Origin: Tamarix chinensis
Taxonomy: Eukaryota > Streptophyta > Magnoliopsida > Caryophyllales > Tamaricaceae
Direction: 5' to 3'
Assembly: GCA_030549775.1 (NCBI GenBank)
Contig: CM060177.1
Coordinates: forward strand, 29,478,014 to 29,542,013
Length of the DNA: 64,000 nt
The notes below the pieces were generated by a model that saw only the letters and a program-made list of their open reading frames with translations, was not told the DNA's origin and did not search any database. The translations under genes were made by a program, and so were the position numbers. Shown here piece by piece: positions 63,030-64,000 of this stretch (its first letter is position 1; each line of letters opens with the position of its first letter).

Positions 63030-63260
63030 ATTAATACATGGTCTCCAAAGTAGATGATTTCCTGTGTGGCAGTGGGTCAATTGGATCATACAATAGAGAC
63101 ATTCATTTCATATTGTAGCTCTAAATGGTAGGAGCATCCAGTTTGTAATTTTATGCCATAGTTTTTGGGCAATGACACAATGTAGAAATAGATGATTGAG
63201 ATTTTGGCGACCTTGAACACTCATTTCAAATTGGGCATCATATTTACAAGGTACAACATC
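63030..63260 (-). pseudogene. LINE zinc-binding (zf-RVT) domain relic, minus strand
   Basis: The minus strand from about 63250 reads CKYDAQFEMSVQGRQNLNHL, then FLHCVIAQKLWHKI and NWMLLPF. The CxxC-type start (first Cys unclear), HLFLHC and LW spacing match the Cys/His domain at the C-terminal end of plant LINE ORF2 and related non-LTR fragments. It is followed by a stop. No reverse transcriptase piece is seen beside it. Confidence 0.65.
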
Positions 63261-64000
63261 TCAACATGAACAAAACAAACTAGCATAGAAGTGAGTTGGA
63301 CAAATAATCAGATTCAAACTAATGAACCCAATTTAGCACCAATGGCAACCTATGATGATAGCCAACACAACTGCACACTCCTATACAATTCAAAAAATAA
63401 AACTAAAATGACCACTGTTTGGACTCCAGAATCAACCAGCACAATCCCATACCAATTGAAATGAACCAATAGATACTAGATGGTTGTGAAGGCTTCAATA
63501 AGAAAGACACATATTCAAACAACAAGATCTAGAACTTGAGCTCCAAAATCAACCTACACACACACACATGTATATAAGTTGTTGTAAAACACTACACACA
63601 TATGTATTTGTATATCATGTAATAGAAGAGAGCATTGGTACATAGATGAGGTGTACCTGACCACAATCCTCAAGATTTTAAAGAAACCAATAAGAATAGG
63701 AAAAATAGAAGCAAATATAACAACATCTTGGAATGCTCTCATCATTTCAAGAAACCTCTACAATTGATAAACAAAGATATTGCACAAAAATAATTAATAT
63801 ATTTATTTTAAGGTCATGAAAATTCATAAACTATTAACTAGCTGATGCAAGGAAATTATATTTTGGGAATTTAAGGAGGCTATTATAATGACCAAAACCA
63901 ACCTCAAAGGGATCGACGATGTTGCTGAACTTGTGAGAGAAGATGATAGTGATAGTAGAAATAACGAAAGCATAACAACCTCTAATGACAACAAGGAGAT
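63261..64000. other. AT-rich sequence at right edge of window
   Basis: No gene recognised. A CA microsatellite lies at 63556-63568. The last 120 bases contain a plus-strand reading with an Asp/Glu-rich run (LKGIDDVAELVREDDSDS) and no stop before the edge; this could be exon or transposon sequence continuing to the right, but is too short to call. Confidence 0.35.

Overview
This window looks like nuclear DNA of a flowering plant. It is AT-rich, it has genes whose introns reach several kilobases and obey GT-AG, and it is crowded with plant-type retrotransposons (long LTRs ending in TGTTACA, an Athila/Tat-like Ty3/gypsy pol, a Ty1/copia element with an initiator-Met primer site, and L1-type LINEs) and small DNA transposons (hAT-like, Stowaway-like and other MITEs). 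The species cannot be told from the sequence. I see only two genes likely to be functional; all other coding sequence is decayed transposon polyprotein.

Layout. 1-13221: four long LTR-like blocks in alternating orientation (minus, plus, minus, plus), forming two side-by-side copies of the same head-to-head arrangement, with a cleanly delimited 1744-bp solo LTR (TSD GTTGA) nested in the last block. 13222-15060: AT-rich spacer. 15426-30059 (+): a nine-exon gene for an 832-residue non-canonical nucleotidyltransferase with a PAP/OAS1 substrate-binding domain. Its first three introns (5.7, 4.2 and 1.2 kb) hold a Stowaway-like MITE, a 1384-bp hAT-like element with a perfect 8-bp TSD, a long-inverted-repeat MITE, a small TTA-flanked element and a further MITE. 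33190-35510 (+): broken Athila/Tat-like pol. 36843-40332: a 3490-bp LTR of the same family as those at the left. 40340-43800 (-) and 45100-47170 (+): two dead L1 LINEs. 47171-51753: LTR-like noncoding sequence. 51754-56800 (+): an old, nearly full-length Ty1/copia element with both LTRs. 58912-61658 (+): a three-exon gene for a 364-residue protein with the 2-oxoglutarate/Fe(II) dioxygenase fold, whose metal and cosubstrate residues are mostly replaced and which ends in a predicted transmembrane tail. 61659-64000: spacer with a LINE zinc-binding-domain relic.

The two host genes show no sign of working together. The main biological leads are the apparently inactive, tail-anchored dioxygenase-like protein and the architecture of the LTR family: several members carry a conserved short hairpin (TCAGTAC...GTACTGA) and each has its own short tandem array just upstream of it. 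All exon boundaries were placed by hand from reading frame, GT-AG sites and family knowledge; no search or alignment program was run.
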